Source of the DNA: Nonomuraea deserti
Lineage (GTDB): Bacteria > Actinomycetota > Actinomycetes > Streptosporangiales > Streptosporangiaceae
Reading direction: 5' to 3'
Assembly (NCBI RefSeq): GCF_004348685.1
Contig: NZ_SMKO01000035.1
Span: 1 to 59,276 of the forward strand
Length of the DNA stretch: 59,276 bases
Below are positions 25,246-33,760 of the stretch, piece by piece (the first letter of the stretch is position 1; each line of letters begins with the position of its first letter). The translations under genes and the position numbers were made by a program. The notes under the pieces were generated by a model. It did no database searches and was not told where the DNA came from. It worked only from the letters and a program-made list of their open reading frames with translations.

Positions 25246-28200
25246 TCCTGGGTCGGGGCGGCGGGCTCGTCCAGCCGCGCCAGGGCGGTCCTGGCGCGCT
25301 CGCGGAAGTCGGCGACCCGGGCGAGCTTGATGTCCTCGTACCCGCGGATCAGGTCGGGCAGGCCCGCGATCTCGGCGACGACGGTGGTGGTGCCGGGGGT
25401 GAGCCGGGACACGGCGGCGCGCACCAGATCACGATATTCGGTGACGAGTTCGCGTTCGACGCGGCGTACCTTGGCCTGGCCGAACACGTCGAGCGCCGTC
25501 CCGCGCAGCACTCGCGCGGCCCGCAGCCCGCGGAACAGCACGGGGGCCGAGCGGCGCAGCCTGATCTTGCGCTTCATGCCCATCGCGCGCAGCAGCGGCG
25601 GGTGCAGCAGCACGGACACGGCCGCGTCGGCGCCGAACTCGCGCTCGCGCCGCTCCTGCTCGGCCGGGTCGAGGTGCAGGCGGGCGACCTCGTACTCGTC
25701 CTTGTAGGCCATGAGCTTGTGCAGGCCGCGGGCGTAGGCGAGGGCGATCTCGGTGCCCGCCTGCTCGCCGGCGCGCTGGACCGCGGCGGCGCGCACCCGG
25801 CGCACGTCCTCCGTGTACGAGCGGGCGTACGTCGCGTTCTGGTAGCCGGTCAGGTCGGCGGCGCGCGCGGCCACCACCTCGTCGAACCCTTCCGGCACGG
25901 GCGCGGGCGCCATGATCTCGCGCACCGCGGCGGGGTCGGACACGGTGGTGCGGCCCCAGCGGAAGGCGGCGAGGTTCTGCTCGACGGAGGCCCTGTTGAG
26001 GGTGATGGCCCGCTCGATGGACGCGGCCGTGACCGGCAGGCAGCCGAGCTGGTAGGCGGCGCCGAGCAGCAGCAGGTTCGCCGGCATGTGGTCACCGAAC
26101 AGGACGTCGGCCAGCTCGTGGGCGGCCACGCACTCGACGGCCTTGACGGCCGGCTCGACGCGGGCGACCGCGCCGGCGTGCCCCGGCACCGGCGCGCGGC
26201 CGGTCACCATGGCGGCGGTGGGCACGACGGAGGTGTTCAGCACGGCGATGGTGCGTTCGGGTGCGGCCACGGCCAGGTTGGCGTCGGCCGCCGCGCCGAG
26301 CAGGTCGAACCCGATGAGCACGTCGGCCATGCGGTGCGAGGCGCGTACGGAGCCCGCGAGCGGGCGCGGCGAGATCCGCACGTCGCTGACCACGGGCCCG
26401 CCCTTCTGCGCCAGCCCGGTCTGCTCGAGCCCGGCCGTGTGCAGGCCGTCGAGGTGCGCCGCCATCTGCAGGATCTGCGAGACGGTGACGACGCCGGTGC
26501 CGCCGATGCCTGGCATCCTGATGAGCACGTCGTCGCCCACCCGGACGGCGGGCTCCGGCGGCTCGGCGGGCAGCGGCGGGGCCTGGTGTGGCCGCTTGGT
26601 GCCCGGCTCGACCAGCAGGAACGACGGGCAGTCGCCCTTGAGGCAGCTCAGGTCGGTGTTGCAGGACGCCTGGTGGATGCGGGTCTTGCGGCCGTACTCG
26701 GTCTCGACCGGCTGCACGGACAGGCACGTCGAGACGTCGCCGCAGTCGCCGCAGCCCTCGCAGACCCGCTCGTTGATCACGACCTTCTCGGTGGGCGTGG
26801 GCAGCTTGCCGCGCTTGCGCAGCCGCCGCTCCTCGGCGGCGCACCGGTCGTCGTGGATGAGCACGGTCACGCCGTCGAGCGCGGCCAGCTCCTTCTCGAC
26901 CTCGGGCAGGTCGTCGCGGTGTCGTACGGACGCGATCGGCGCCAGCCGCACCCCGCGGTACGTCTCCGGCTCCGGCGTGGTGACCACGACGCGGCGCACG
27001 CCCTCCAGCGCCAGCTCCCGCGTCAGCGTGGGCACGTCGAGCCGGCCCTCCGCGCGCTGCCCGCCGGTCATCGCCACGGCGTCGTTGTAGAGCAGCTTGT
27101 ACGTCATCGTCACCCCGGCGGCCACCGCGGCCCTGATCGCCAGCGAGCCGGAGTGGTGGAAGGTGCCGTCGCCGAGGTTCTGCACGAAGTGCCGGTCGTC
27201 GGTGAACGGCGCCAGCCCGATCCACTGCGCGCCCTCGCCGCCCATCTGGGTGATGCCGACCTGGGTGCCGCGCCCGTGCCCGTCCAGCGCGATCATGGCG
27301 TGGCAGCCGATGCCGACGCCGACGAGCGTCCCGTCGGAGGTGCGGGTGGAGGTGTTGTGCGGGCAGCCCGAGCAGAAGTACGGGGTGCGCGCGGCGACCA
27401 GCGGGAGCAGGGGCCGCGGCTTCTTCGCCACGCCCTCGGCCCGGTCGCGGGCGGGGTCGAGGGCCCGGTCGGCGGCAGGGTCGGCGGCGGGGCCGGCGGT
27501 GACGGTGGACCGGGGCAGCCGGTCGGGATCCAGGCAGGCGACCAGGGCCTTGGCGACGTCCTCGGCGCTCAGGGTGCCGCGGGCGCTCAGCAGCTCCCTG
27601 CCCAGCACGGCGGGCACCCGGTCGCGGCCGTACAGGGCCTGCTTGAGCTGCCCCTCCAGGAACGGCACCTTGTCCTCGACCACGAGCACGCGGTCGAGGT
27701 CGCACGTCATGGCGGCCAGCTCGGCGTGGTCGAGCGGGAACGGCATCGCGAGCCGGATCAGCCGCAGCCCGGCGTCGTCCAGGGCGGACCGGTCGAGGCC
27801 CAGGTCGGCCAGCGCGCGCAGGACCACCGCGTACGTCGTGCCGGACGCGACGATCCCCAGCGCGGTGTTGCCCTCGCCGGACATCACCCGGTTCAGGCGG
27901 TGTTCGCGGGCGTACGCGCGGGCCAGGTCGAGGCGGCGGGTCAGCAGGTCGTGCTCGGCGTCCAGCGCCGCCGCGCCCAGCAGGATCCGGGACGGCGCGC
28001 GGGTGGCGCGGTCCGGGACCGGGATGTGCTCGCGCAGCGGGGCGAGGTCGACGGTGGCGGACGCGTCGGCGATGTCGGCCACGATCTTCAGCCCGGCCCA
28101 GAGCCCGGTCGCGCGCGACAGGGCCACCGCGTGCAGCCCGAACTCGATGATCTCGGCTATCGAGCCGGGCGCGAGCAGCGGCATGGCCAGGCTCTGGCAC

Positions 28201-28697
28201 ATCGGCTCGCACGAGCTGGGCAGCGTGGACGACTTGCAGCCGGGGTCGTCACCGATCCAGGCCACCGCGCCGCCGAGCGGGGCCGTGCCCGCCGTGTTGG
28301 CGTGCCTGATGGCGTCGGCGGCCCGGTCGAGGCCGGGGTTCTTGCCGTACCAGAAGCCCGTCACGCCCTCGTGGCGGCGGCCCGGCACCTGGTCGAGCAG
28401 CTGGGTGCCGGCCACCGCCGTGGCCGCCAGCTCCTCGTTCAGGCCCGGCTTGAACACCACGCCCATCTCGTCCAGGAACCGCGACGCCCGTCCCATCTCC
28501 AGGTCGACACCGCCCAGCGGGGACCCTTGGTAACCGGACACGAACGCCCGCGTGTCCAGCCCGCGCGCCCGGTCGAGCCTGCGCTGCTCCAGCGTCAGGC
28601 GGACCAGGGCCTGAACGCCCGAGATGAGCACGCGGCCGTCGAGCGCCGCATACTTGTCGTCGAGTGACACGGGGGCGGGAGTCTCGCTGGGGTTCAT
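25242..28697 (-). CDS. Indolepyruvate ferredoxin oxidoreductase, fused alpha-beta (2-oxoacid oxidoreductase)
   Basis: 1151 aa from ATG 28697, which has AGGAGG upstream. The frame is open about 12 codons further, but that start is less likely. Order: pyrimidine-binding domain (SGYQGSPLGGVDLEM), TPP-binding domain with CSGCPHNTSTRTSDG and GIGCHAMIALDG, an iron-sulfur segment (CEGCGDCGDVSTC, later CNTDLSCLKGDC), and a gamma-type domain (MPGIGGTGVVTVSQILQMAA). It oxidatively decarboxylates aryl- or branched-chain 2-oxoacids to acyl-CoA, reducing ferredoxin. It heads the operon with acyl-CoA dehydrogenase and is divergent from an Lrp/AsnC regulator. Confidence 0.92.
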   Translation of the reverse strand: MNPSETPAPVSLDDKYAALDGRVLISGVQALVRLTLEQRRLDRARGLDTRAFVSGYQGSPLGGVDLEMGRASRFLDEMGVVFKPGLNEELAATAVAGTQLLDQVPGRRHEGVTGFWYGKNPGLDRAADAIRHANTAGTAPLGGAVAWIGDDPGCKSSTLPSSCEPMCQSLAMPLLAPGSIAEIIEFGLHAVALSRATGLWAGLKIVADIADASATVDLAPLREHIPVPDRATRAPSRILLGAAALDAEHDLLTRRLDLARAYAREHRLNRVMSGEGNTALGIVASGTTYAVVLRALADLGLDRSALDDAGLRLIRLAMPFPLDHAELAAMTCDLDRVLVVEDKVPFLEGQLKQALYGRDRVPAVLGRELLSARGTLSAEDVAKALVACLDPDRLPRSTVTAGPAADPAADRALDPARDRAEGVAKKPRPLLPLVAARTPYFCSGCPHNTSTRTSDGTLVGVGIGCHAMIALDGHGRGTQVGITQMGGEGAQWIGLAPFTDDRHFVQNLGDGTFHHSGSLAIRAAVAAGVTMTYKLLYNDAVAMTGGQRAEGRLDVPTLTRELALEGVRRVVVTTPEPETYRGVRLAPIASVRHRDDLPEVEKELAALDGVTVLIHDDRCAAEERRLRKRGKLPTPTEKVVINERVCEGCGDCGDVSTCLSVQPVETEYGRKTRIHQASCNTDLSCLKGDCPSFLLVEPGTKRPHQAPPLPAEPPEPAVRVGDDVLIRMPGIGGTGVVTVSQILQMAAHLDGLHTAGLEQTGLAQKGGPVVSDVRISPRPLAGSVRASHRMADVLIGFDLLGAAADANLAVAAPERTIAVLNTSVVPTAAMVTGRAPVPGHAGAVARVEPAVKAVECVAAHELADVLFGDHMPANLLLLGAAYQLGCLPVTAASIERAITLNRASVEQNLAAFRWGRTTVSDPAAVREIMAPAPVPEGFDEVVAARAADLTGYQNATYARSYTEDVRRVRAAAVQRAGEQAGTEIALAYARGLHKLMAYKDEYEVARLHLDPAEQERREREFGADAAVSVLLHPPLLRAMGMKRKIRLRRSAPVLFRGLRAARVLRGTALDVFGQAKVRRVERELVTEYRDLVRAAVSRLTPGTTTVVAEIAGLPDLIRGYEDIKLARVADFRERARTALARLDEPAAPTQE

Positions 28698-28786
28698 GCG
28701 GACCTCCTGGCTTCGTACGTGGGATCCAAGCACAGCAATGCGGGCACACTATGCGCAAGTATGAGATGAGAAAGCGCTCGTAAGAC

Positions 28787-28831
28787 GCAAACAATGTACG
28801 GTGGCGCGCCTGATGGCCGAAGTTGTTTGCG
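28787..28831. promoter_or_regulatory. Inverted repeat between the oxidoreductase operon and its Lrp-type regulator
   Basis: CGCAAACAA (28787-28795) and TTGTTTGCG (28823-28831) are perfect 9-bp arms 27 bp apart in the 153-bp divergent gap. Two half-sites spaced like this suit an Lrp/AsnC octamer or looped dimer. Candidate operator controlling both directions. Confidence 0.5.
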
Positions 28832-28850
28832 CCCAAGGGAAGGTTCTCGC

Positions 28851-29351
28851 ATGCCGGACGTCGACGACATCGACCACCAGGTGCTGCGCCTGCTACGGGA
28901 GGACGGGCGCAGGACGTTCTCCGAAATGGCCGAGCGGGTCGGCCTGTCGGTGGCCGCCGTCAAGCGGCGCGTCGACCGGCTCAGGGACCTGGGCGTGATC
29001 ACCGGGTTCACCGTGCAGATCGACTACGCCAAGCTCGGATGGGGCATCGAGGCATTCACCGAGCTGCGCTACCCCGGCACCACCCCGGTCAGCGAGATCG
29101 TCCGCACGGCCACCGACGTGCCCGAGGTGCAGGAGGTCTTCACCATCGCCGGCGACCCAGACGCGCTGATCCACGTACGGGTGCGCGACCTCGGGCACCT
29201 CCAGCAGGTCATCGACCGGCTGCGCAGGGCCGGCGACGTCACAGGCACGAAGACGCTGCTGGTGCTCGGGACGTGGACGCGCGACGCGCTGGCGCCGCGC
29301 AGCGGCTGGAATCAGGGGATCCCGCTGGCCCGGTCGCGGCGGGAGAAATAG
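28851..29351 (+). CDS. Lrp/AsnC family transcriptional regulator
   Basis: 166 aa. N-terminal HTH (IDHQVLRLLREDGRRTFSEM, GLSVAAVKRRVDRLRDLGVI) and C-terminal RAM ligand domain with VPEVQEVFTIAGDPDALIHV. GGGAAGG lies about 8 nt before the ATG; the frame extends further upstream, but without a comparable site. Divergent from the 2-oxoacid oxidoreductase/acyl-CoA dehydrogenase operon, which it probably regulates in response to an amino acid. Its last 40 bp overlap the convergent DUF11 gene. Confidence 0.9.
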   Translation: MPDVDDIDHQVLRLLREDGRRTFSEMAERVGLSVAAVKRRVDRLRDLGVITGFTVQIDYAKLGWGIEAFTELRYPGTTPVSEIVRTATDVPEVQEVFTIAGDPDALIHVRVRDLGHLQQVIDRLRRAGDVTGTKTLLVLGTWTRDALAPRSGWNQGIPLARSRREK

Positions 29352-30571
29352 CGTACGAGCAGGCCGATCGCCAGCAGTACCGCCGTCCCGAGACCGAGCA
29401 TCCAGATCGACACTCCGGTCATGGGGAGCGGCCGCCGGCCTTCGAGCTGTTCCGCGCGCGGCGCCCGGTCGTGCGCCGCGGAACGGGGCTCGTGCCGGCC
29501 CGCCCGCTCGCCGGGGGCGGCGTCGCGCGGCTCGTGTCGCGGCTCCGAGCGGGCCGCGCCCTTCTCCTCCGAGGGCTCGGCGGCAGGGGCCGGCTCGTCG
29601 GGGGCGGGCGTGGCGTCCGGTGCGGCCGCCCGCGCGCGCTGGACGGCGGTGGACGTGCAGGAGCGGTTGTTCGCGGTGTTCGCCTCGTCGCCGTCGGCGC
29701 TGACCGTGGCGCAGTTCCTGACCAGACCGGGCTCGTCGGGCGCGAGGGTGAACATGAACGTCCTGCGTTCCGACGGAGCGAGCGTGCCGAGGGGGCAGAC
29801 GAGGGCAGGACCGGCTCCGGGACACTCCGGCGGGCGGTCGGCGATCGTCGCCCCGCCGGCGGCCGGATGGCGCACCGTGACGCCGGTCGCCGGCGTGCGC
29901 CCCTCGTTGACGACCGTCACCGCGTAGGCGATGGCGCCGCCGGCGGTGAGCGTCGCCGCCTTGGTGATCGTGACGTCGGCCATGGCGGCCCTGGCCTCGG
30001 TGACCAGCTGCGCGGAGTCGCCCTGCGCGCCCGCGGCGGAGACCTCGGCCCGGCTGGTGAGCGCCGTGCCGTCGGAGAGCCCGGGGTCGATCACGACGGG
30101 GAACGAACGGGTCACGCTCCGGCCCGCCGGGATCGTCAGGGCCGGTCCACCGCAGGTGATGGTCCGGCCGTCGAGGTCGCAGCCGTCGGGGAGCGGGCCG
30201 GGGGCCACGTGCTCGTCGAGGGTGCCGGTGATGGTCACGGCCTCGGCTGCCGTGGCGCCCGCGTTCGTGACGGTCACCGTGTAGACGGCCTGACCGCCGA
30301 TGACCAGCGGGTCGGGAACGGCGGCCTGGCCGATGCGCAGGCTCGCGGACGGCGGCCCGCTCCTGAACGGTGGCTCACTCACCGACGGTGGTCTGGGTGG
30401 TCCTCCCGCCTCCGGTCGGCTCACCGCCGCCGGTGCGCCCGCCGCTGATCCGCCCGCCTCCGGTCGGCTCGCCGCCGCCGGTGCGCCCGCCGCTGATCCG
30501 CCCGCCACGGCCGGAGCGGCCCCGCCGCCGCCCAGCGCGGCCAGCGCGATGACCGCCGCGACCCGGGCCAT
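29312..30571 (-). CDS. Sortase-anchored surface protein with two DUF11 domains
   Basis: 419 aa. ATG 30571 is chosen because AGGAG lies 6 nt upstream; an ATG two codons earlier would have no spacer. Signal peptide (VAAVIALAALGGGGAAPAVA), then a Pro/Ala/Gly linker with two 16-residue repeats. Two DUF11 beta-domains follow (about 75-185 and 190-300; VYTVTVTNAGATAAEAV, IAYAVTVVNEGRTPATGV), then a long acidic/basic Pro-rich stalk. The C-terminus is LPMTG, a hydrophobic helix and RRDR: a classic cell-wall sorting signal. Expected to be covalently wall-linked by sortase. Binding partner unknown. Confidence 0.85.
   Translation of the reverse strand: MARVAAVIALAALGGGGAAPAVAGGSAAGAPAAASRPEAGGSAAGAPAAVSRPEAGGPPRPPSVSEPPFRSGPPSASLRIGQAAVPDPLVIGGQAVYTVTVTNAGATAAEAVTITGTLDEHVAPGPLPDGCDLDGRTITCGGPALTIPAGRSVTRSFPVVIDPGLSDGTALTSRAEVSAAGAQGDSAQLVTEARAAMADVTITKAATLTAGGAIAYAVTVVNEGRTPATGVTVRHPAAGGATIADRPPECPGAGPALVCPLGTLAPSERRTFMFTLAPDEPGLVRNCATVSADGDEANTANNRSCTSTAVQRARAAAPDATPAPDEPAPAAEPSEEKGAARSEPRHEPRDAAPGERAGRHEPRSAAHDRAPRAEQLEGRRPLPMTGVSIWMLGLGTAVLLAIGLLVRYFSRRDRASGIP
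30408..30503. repeat. 48-bp tandem repeat, two copies, within the DUF11 gene
   Basis: Units 30408-30455 and 30456-30503 match at 47 of 48 positions and encode two copies of a 16-residue Pro/Ala/Gly unit (GSAAGAPAA then SRPEAG) in the linker after the signal peptide. In-frame copy-number change would only alter linker length. Confidence 0.9.
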
Positions 30572-30765
30572 GCCCATCTCCTACCCCCGCGTTGACCGCC
30601 GTGCCTGCTCGACCCCGGAGCCGATCCTTCTACCGGCCGGTGAGGCGGCGACGGGGTGCCCACCGGAATCATGCGCCGCCGTGGCGGATTCTTTGCCCGG
30701 GAGGCCGTTCCGCGCTCGACGAACAGCCCTCTGTCCGCGCCGCGTTGACGCGTAAGGTCGGTGTC

Positions 30766-31491
30766 ATGCCGAACGCCGCACGTTACGACGACGTCGCCGG
30801 CTTCTACGCGGCCGGCTGGTCCGACGACGTCGACGACCCCGCGTCCGTGCGCCTGCTCGACCTGCTGGGGCCGCTCGAGGGCCGTCGGGTGCTGGACGTC
30901 GCCTGCGGTCACGGCCGGATCAGTCGCGCGCTCGCCCGCCGCGGTGCCGCGGTCGTGGGCGTCGACCTCTCGTCGGCGCTGATCGAGAAGGCATGGGCGG
31001 CCGAGCGCGAAACCCCGGTCGGCATCCGCTACGTCCACGCCGACGCGACCGAGTTCGGCCCGTCGGACGCGACCGGGCCCGACGGGGTGGGCGTGTTCGA
31101 TGCCGTGGTGTGCGCGTTCGGCCTGTCCGACATCGACGACCTCGAAGGCGCGGTCGCGACCGTCGCCCGCACGCTCAGTCCCGGGGGCGTGTTCGCCTGC
31201 TCCATCCTGCACCCGTGCTTCCCCGGCGGGCAGGGCGTCTCCGGCTCCTGGCCGGGCGACGCCCGCTATCACGGGGAGGGCTGGTGGCGGGCCGACGGCG
31301 AACGTTCGACCCTGCGCCGCCAGGTGGGCGCCAACCACCGCACGCTCTCGACGTACGTCAACACGTTGCGCCGCCACGGCCTGTGGCTGGACGAGATGGA
31401 CGAGCCCGAGCCCGCCCAGGAGTGGGCGGCGACGCGCCCGGACGCCGCCCGGTTCCCCGTGTTCCTCGTCATGAGGTGTGTCCGCCGTTGA
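30766..31491 (+). CDS. Class I SAM-dependent methyltransferase
   Basis: 241 aa from ATG 30766 (AAGG about 9 nt upstream). Rossmann-type methyltransferase: motif I VLDVACGHGRISRALARRG, acidic VVGVDLS, then YVHADATEF and FDAVVCAFGLSDIDDLEGAV, and post-motif LSPGGVFACSILHP. Substrate not identifiable from sequence. It is divergent from the DUF11 surface protein, about 190 bp away, and stands alone. Confidence 0.88.
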   Translation: MPNAARYDDVAGFYAAGWSDDVDDPASVRLLDLLGPLEGRRVLDVACGHGRISRALARRGAAVVGVDLSSALIEKAWAAERETPVGIRYVHADATEFGPSDATGPDGVGVFDAVVCAFGLSDIDDLEGAVATVARTLSPGGVFACSILHPCFPGGQGVSGSWPGDARYHGEGWWRADGERSTLRRQVGANHRTLSTYVNTLRRHGLWLDEMDEPEPAQEWAATRPDAARFPVFLVMRCVRR

Positions 31492-31706
31492 GGCGGAGCG
31501 CGTGCCGGCCTGGTGAGCGCCCGAGCGGAAGGCGACAGCTCCTGATCGCCGAGTTCTCGCCGTCCGCGTGTGCCTCACTCGCCGTTGTCCGCGCCGCCCT
31601 GGTTCTCGAACCCGCTCATGTACGTGGATGGGAGTGCGGATTTCCACGGCGTGAGGATCGGGCGGGCGTCCGCTTGCGGGCCTCGACGCGGTAGCGGGCC
31701 CGGCGT

Positions 31707-31871
31707 GGCGGCGGGGCTCTGCCCGATGGCCGCGGGGAAGCGCCGCGAGAGCGTCGCGCGTGACACCGCGAGCGCGGATGCGAGCGTCGCGGTCGTCCAG
31801 GGCCGGGCGGGATCCTGGTGGATCCGCTCCAGAGCCTGGCGGACGATCGGATCTCCAAGCATGCCCAGCCA
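31707..31871 (-). pseudogene. AraC-family regulator relic (first HTH only)
   Basis: The minus-strand frame encodes WLGMLGDPIVRQALERIHQD, then WTTATLASALAVSRATLSRRF and GQSPA: the first half of the AraC C-terminal HTH domain. Expected continuation (tryptophan/arginine-rich helix and second HTH) is absent, as is the upstream cupin domain. The relic abuts an SDR fragment on the opposite strand, so a deletion probably joined the remains of two neighbouring genes. Confidence 0.65.
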
Positions 31872-31898
31872 GGTGCCGCGGTGCTCGGCCGGGAAGTC

Positions 31899-32129
31899 GC
31901 CCTGAGCGTGAACGTCCTCGACGGTGACCTCGACAAGATCCGGCTGACCCTCGACACCCACTTCTACGGCACCCTCGCCATGATCCGGGCCTTTGCCCCC
32001 GTCCTCGACGCCAACGGGGGAGAGGCCGGGAAGATCGAGATTCTCGCCGACGGCTCCGGCGCCGCGGCGAAGGCCTCCCTCTTCGGTGGTCCTCGCCCCT
32101 TCGTCCTGGAGACGTCTTCCGCCGGGTGA
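31899..32129 (+). pseudogene. Short-chain dehydrogenase relic with internal deletion
   Basis: Encodes LDGDLDKIRLTLDTHFYGTL and AMIRAFAPVLDANGG, the segment before the catalytic Ser in SDR enzymes, then jumps to EILADGSGAAAKASL, which resembles the extreme C-terminus of the same family. The NAD-binding N-terminus and the Ser-Tyr-Lys active site are gone. Not functional. Confidence 0.65.
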
Positions 32130-32306
32130 CACACACGATGGCGGGCGGCCTGTGCGCGCTTCAAGCGGTGGAGTTTCTGGCCGGTGATCCCTCGTGAGAG
32201 CTACCGCGAATGTTCGTTCCAGGGGGATGGCAGGCCCCGCTCCGATCTCTAATCTCCCTTGGACCGCGGAAAACACTGCGGAAACCTGACCGAGAGGATC
32301 GCGATC

Positions 32307-33218
32307 GTGGCGTCCACGGAGCACCAGGACACGGAGCACCAGGAGAACACCTTCCCGCAGGCCGGCCTCTCCACGGGCAGGCGCCGGTTGCGCAAGATCC
32401 GCTTTCCGGTCCTGCTGGTCGCGTTGTTCGGCGTGATGACGGCGAGCGTTGGGATCAACCAGCTCGTCTCGCCCGTACCGATCCTCGCCCTGCCGGTGGG
32501 AATCGGCCTGGCCATCGCCGCCGTGACCTCTTACCGCCGGCTCTGCCGGACCGTCGAGCTCCGCCCGAGCATCCCCGAACTCGAGAAGACGGGCAGATGG
32601 TCCCTGTTGCGACGCGGGACGCTGCTCGGGTCCGGCCTGTTCACCGTGCTGATGGCGCTGATCGCGGTGTTCGGTGGCTGGCAGGAGGTGTCCTGGGGTT
32701 CCTTCGGCGGTTTCCTCGGCACCGCGGGCATGATGGCGAGCGTCGCCGTCGCCGAAGAACTCGTGTTCCGCGGGGTCGTGTTCCGCATCATGGAGGAACG
32801 TACCGGCACCGTGATCGCCCTGGTCGTGTCCACGCTGCTGTTCGGTGCGACACACCTGGTCAACGTCAACGCCACGTTGTGGGGCGCTCTCGCGATCGCC
32901 CTGACGGGCGGGATCATGACGACCGCCGCCTACGTCGCCACCCGCTCGCTGTGGCTGCCCATCGGCCTGCACTTCGCCTGGAACTTCACCCACGCCGGGA
33001 TCTTCGGCGTCATGCTCTCCGGATCGGACGTGCCGCCCCACAGCCTGCTGAACGTCACGCTGTCCGGCCCGTCCTGGCTGACCGGCGGCACCTTCGGACC
33101 CGAGGCCGGCCTGCTCGCCCTGCTGGTCTGCCTGGCGCCCACGATCGTCCTGCTGCGGCGGGCGGCACGTGCTGGCCAGATCCGGCGCCGCCCCCACCGC
33201 ACCAGGCTCTCCGCCTGA
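32307..33218 (+). CDS. CPBP family intramembrane metalloprotease (CAAX protease-like)
   Basis: 303 aa from GTG 32307 (GAGAGG about 9 nt upstream); a longer TTG-initiated form is possible but has no clear ribosome site. About eight hydrophobic segments. The Abi/CPBP motifs are present: AEELVFRGVVFR (motif 1), FGATHL (motif 2) and LHFAWNFTH (motif 3), with the Glu-Glu and His residues expected to bind zinc. Family members include Rce1-like proteases and bacteriocin self-immunity proteins; the substrate here is unknown. It stands alone between relics and an empty stretch. Confidence 0.87.
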   Translation: MASTEHQDTEHQENTFPQAGLSTGRRRLRKIRFPVLLVALFGVMTASVGINQLVSPVPILALPVGIGLAIAAVTSYRRLCRTVELRPSIPELEKTGRWSLLRRGTLLGSGLFTVLMALIAVFGGWQEVSWGSFGGFLGTAGMMASVAVAEELVFRGVVFRIMEERTGTVIALVVSTLLFGATHLVNVNATLWGALAIALTGGIMTTAAYVATRSLWLPIGLHFAWNFTHAGIFGVMLSGSDVPPHSLLNVTLSGPSWLTGGTFGPEAGLLALLVCLAPTIVLLRRAARAGQIRRRPHRTRLSA

Positions 33219-33715
33219 CGCTTCAGCAGGTGGCCCCCGCGGTTGCGAAGGTCCTTCCGTCGTTGATCTGGAGTGCTCCGATCCGTTTGCGGTCACACGG
33301 ATAGCCGACGTTCCAGGTCCTGGTTATGCGGAGCAGGCGATCACGGAGCCGGCAACGGCTACGGCGGCCGCCAGCGAGGCAGGTCGGTATCGCCTTCACT
33401 TTCCTTTCGATCGGGCGGTCCCGGCTGACATGCCAGGAGAACCGGTCGGCGCCGGCAGGGGCTCCGGCGCATCCCCCTCAATGGCGACATGTGTGGTCCT
33501 CGAGCTGTTTCCTTGGTGTCTCGAGGCGAGCCGCGCAGGAACGGGGCCGGCTCGCCGCGGTGACGGACCTGCTCGACGACGGCGGGATCACCCGGCGCTG
33601 ATCGGCCCGCCGCCGTGCTCACGATCCGGTCGTACGCCGTCCGGAAGCCGCGATGGCGTCGATGAGCTCGTGCCTGGCCCACTGACGGAAAGCCAGGATC
33701 ACGCCGTCGTGCATG
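33219..33715. other. Stretch of about 500 bp without a recognisable gene
   Basis: Frames on both strands are open in places, but their translations are low-complexity Arg/Pro/Ser shadows. I found no family motif, RNA gene or long repeat. It is flanked by the protease gene and the cutinase terminator. Confidence 0.5.
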
Positions 33716-33753
33716 CCGGTGGCGGCCGCCCCGTCGCAGGCGGCCGCCACCGG
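33716..33753. terminator. Strong hairpin after the cutinase gene
   Basis: CCGGTGGCGGCCGCC (33716-33730) and GGCGGCCGCCACCGG (33739-33753) are perfect 15-bp complementary arms with an 8-nt loop, starting 7 bp beyond the cutinase stop. No T tract, as is common for actinobacterial terminators. Confidence 0.75.
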
Positions 33754-33760
33754 GTGCAGG

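Noticed and set aside
25602..28667. About 1,020-residue open frame antisense to the 2-oxoacid oxidoreductase gene
   Set aside because: Mirror frame of a well-conserved gene; composition dominated by Arg, Gly, Gln, His and Val, with no domain.
33326..33601. Plus-strand ORF of 91 residues ending RLAAVTDLLDDGGITRR
   Set aside because: The last 20 residues look helical, but the rest is Arg/Ser shadow, with no start signal and no family resemblance.
33619..33714. 31-residue minus-strand ORF (ILAFRQWARHELIDAIAASG) after the cutinase terminator
   Set aside because: No ribosome site and it starts beyond a strong terminator hairpin. It may be the remnant of a lost gene, but evidence is too thin.
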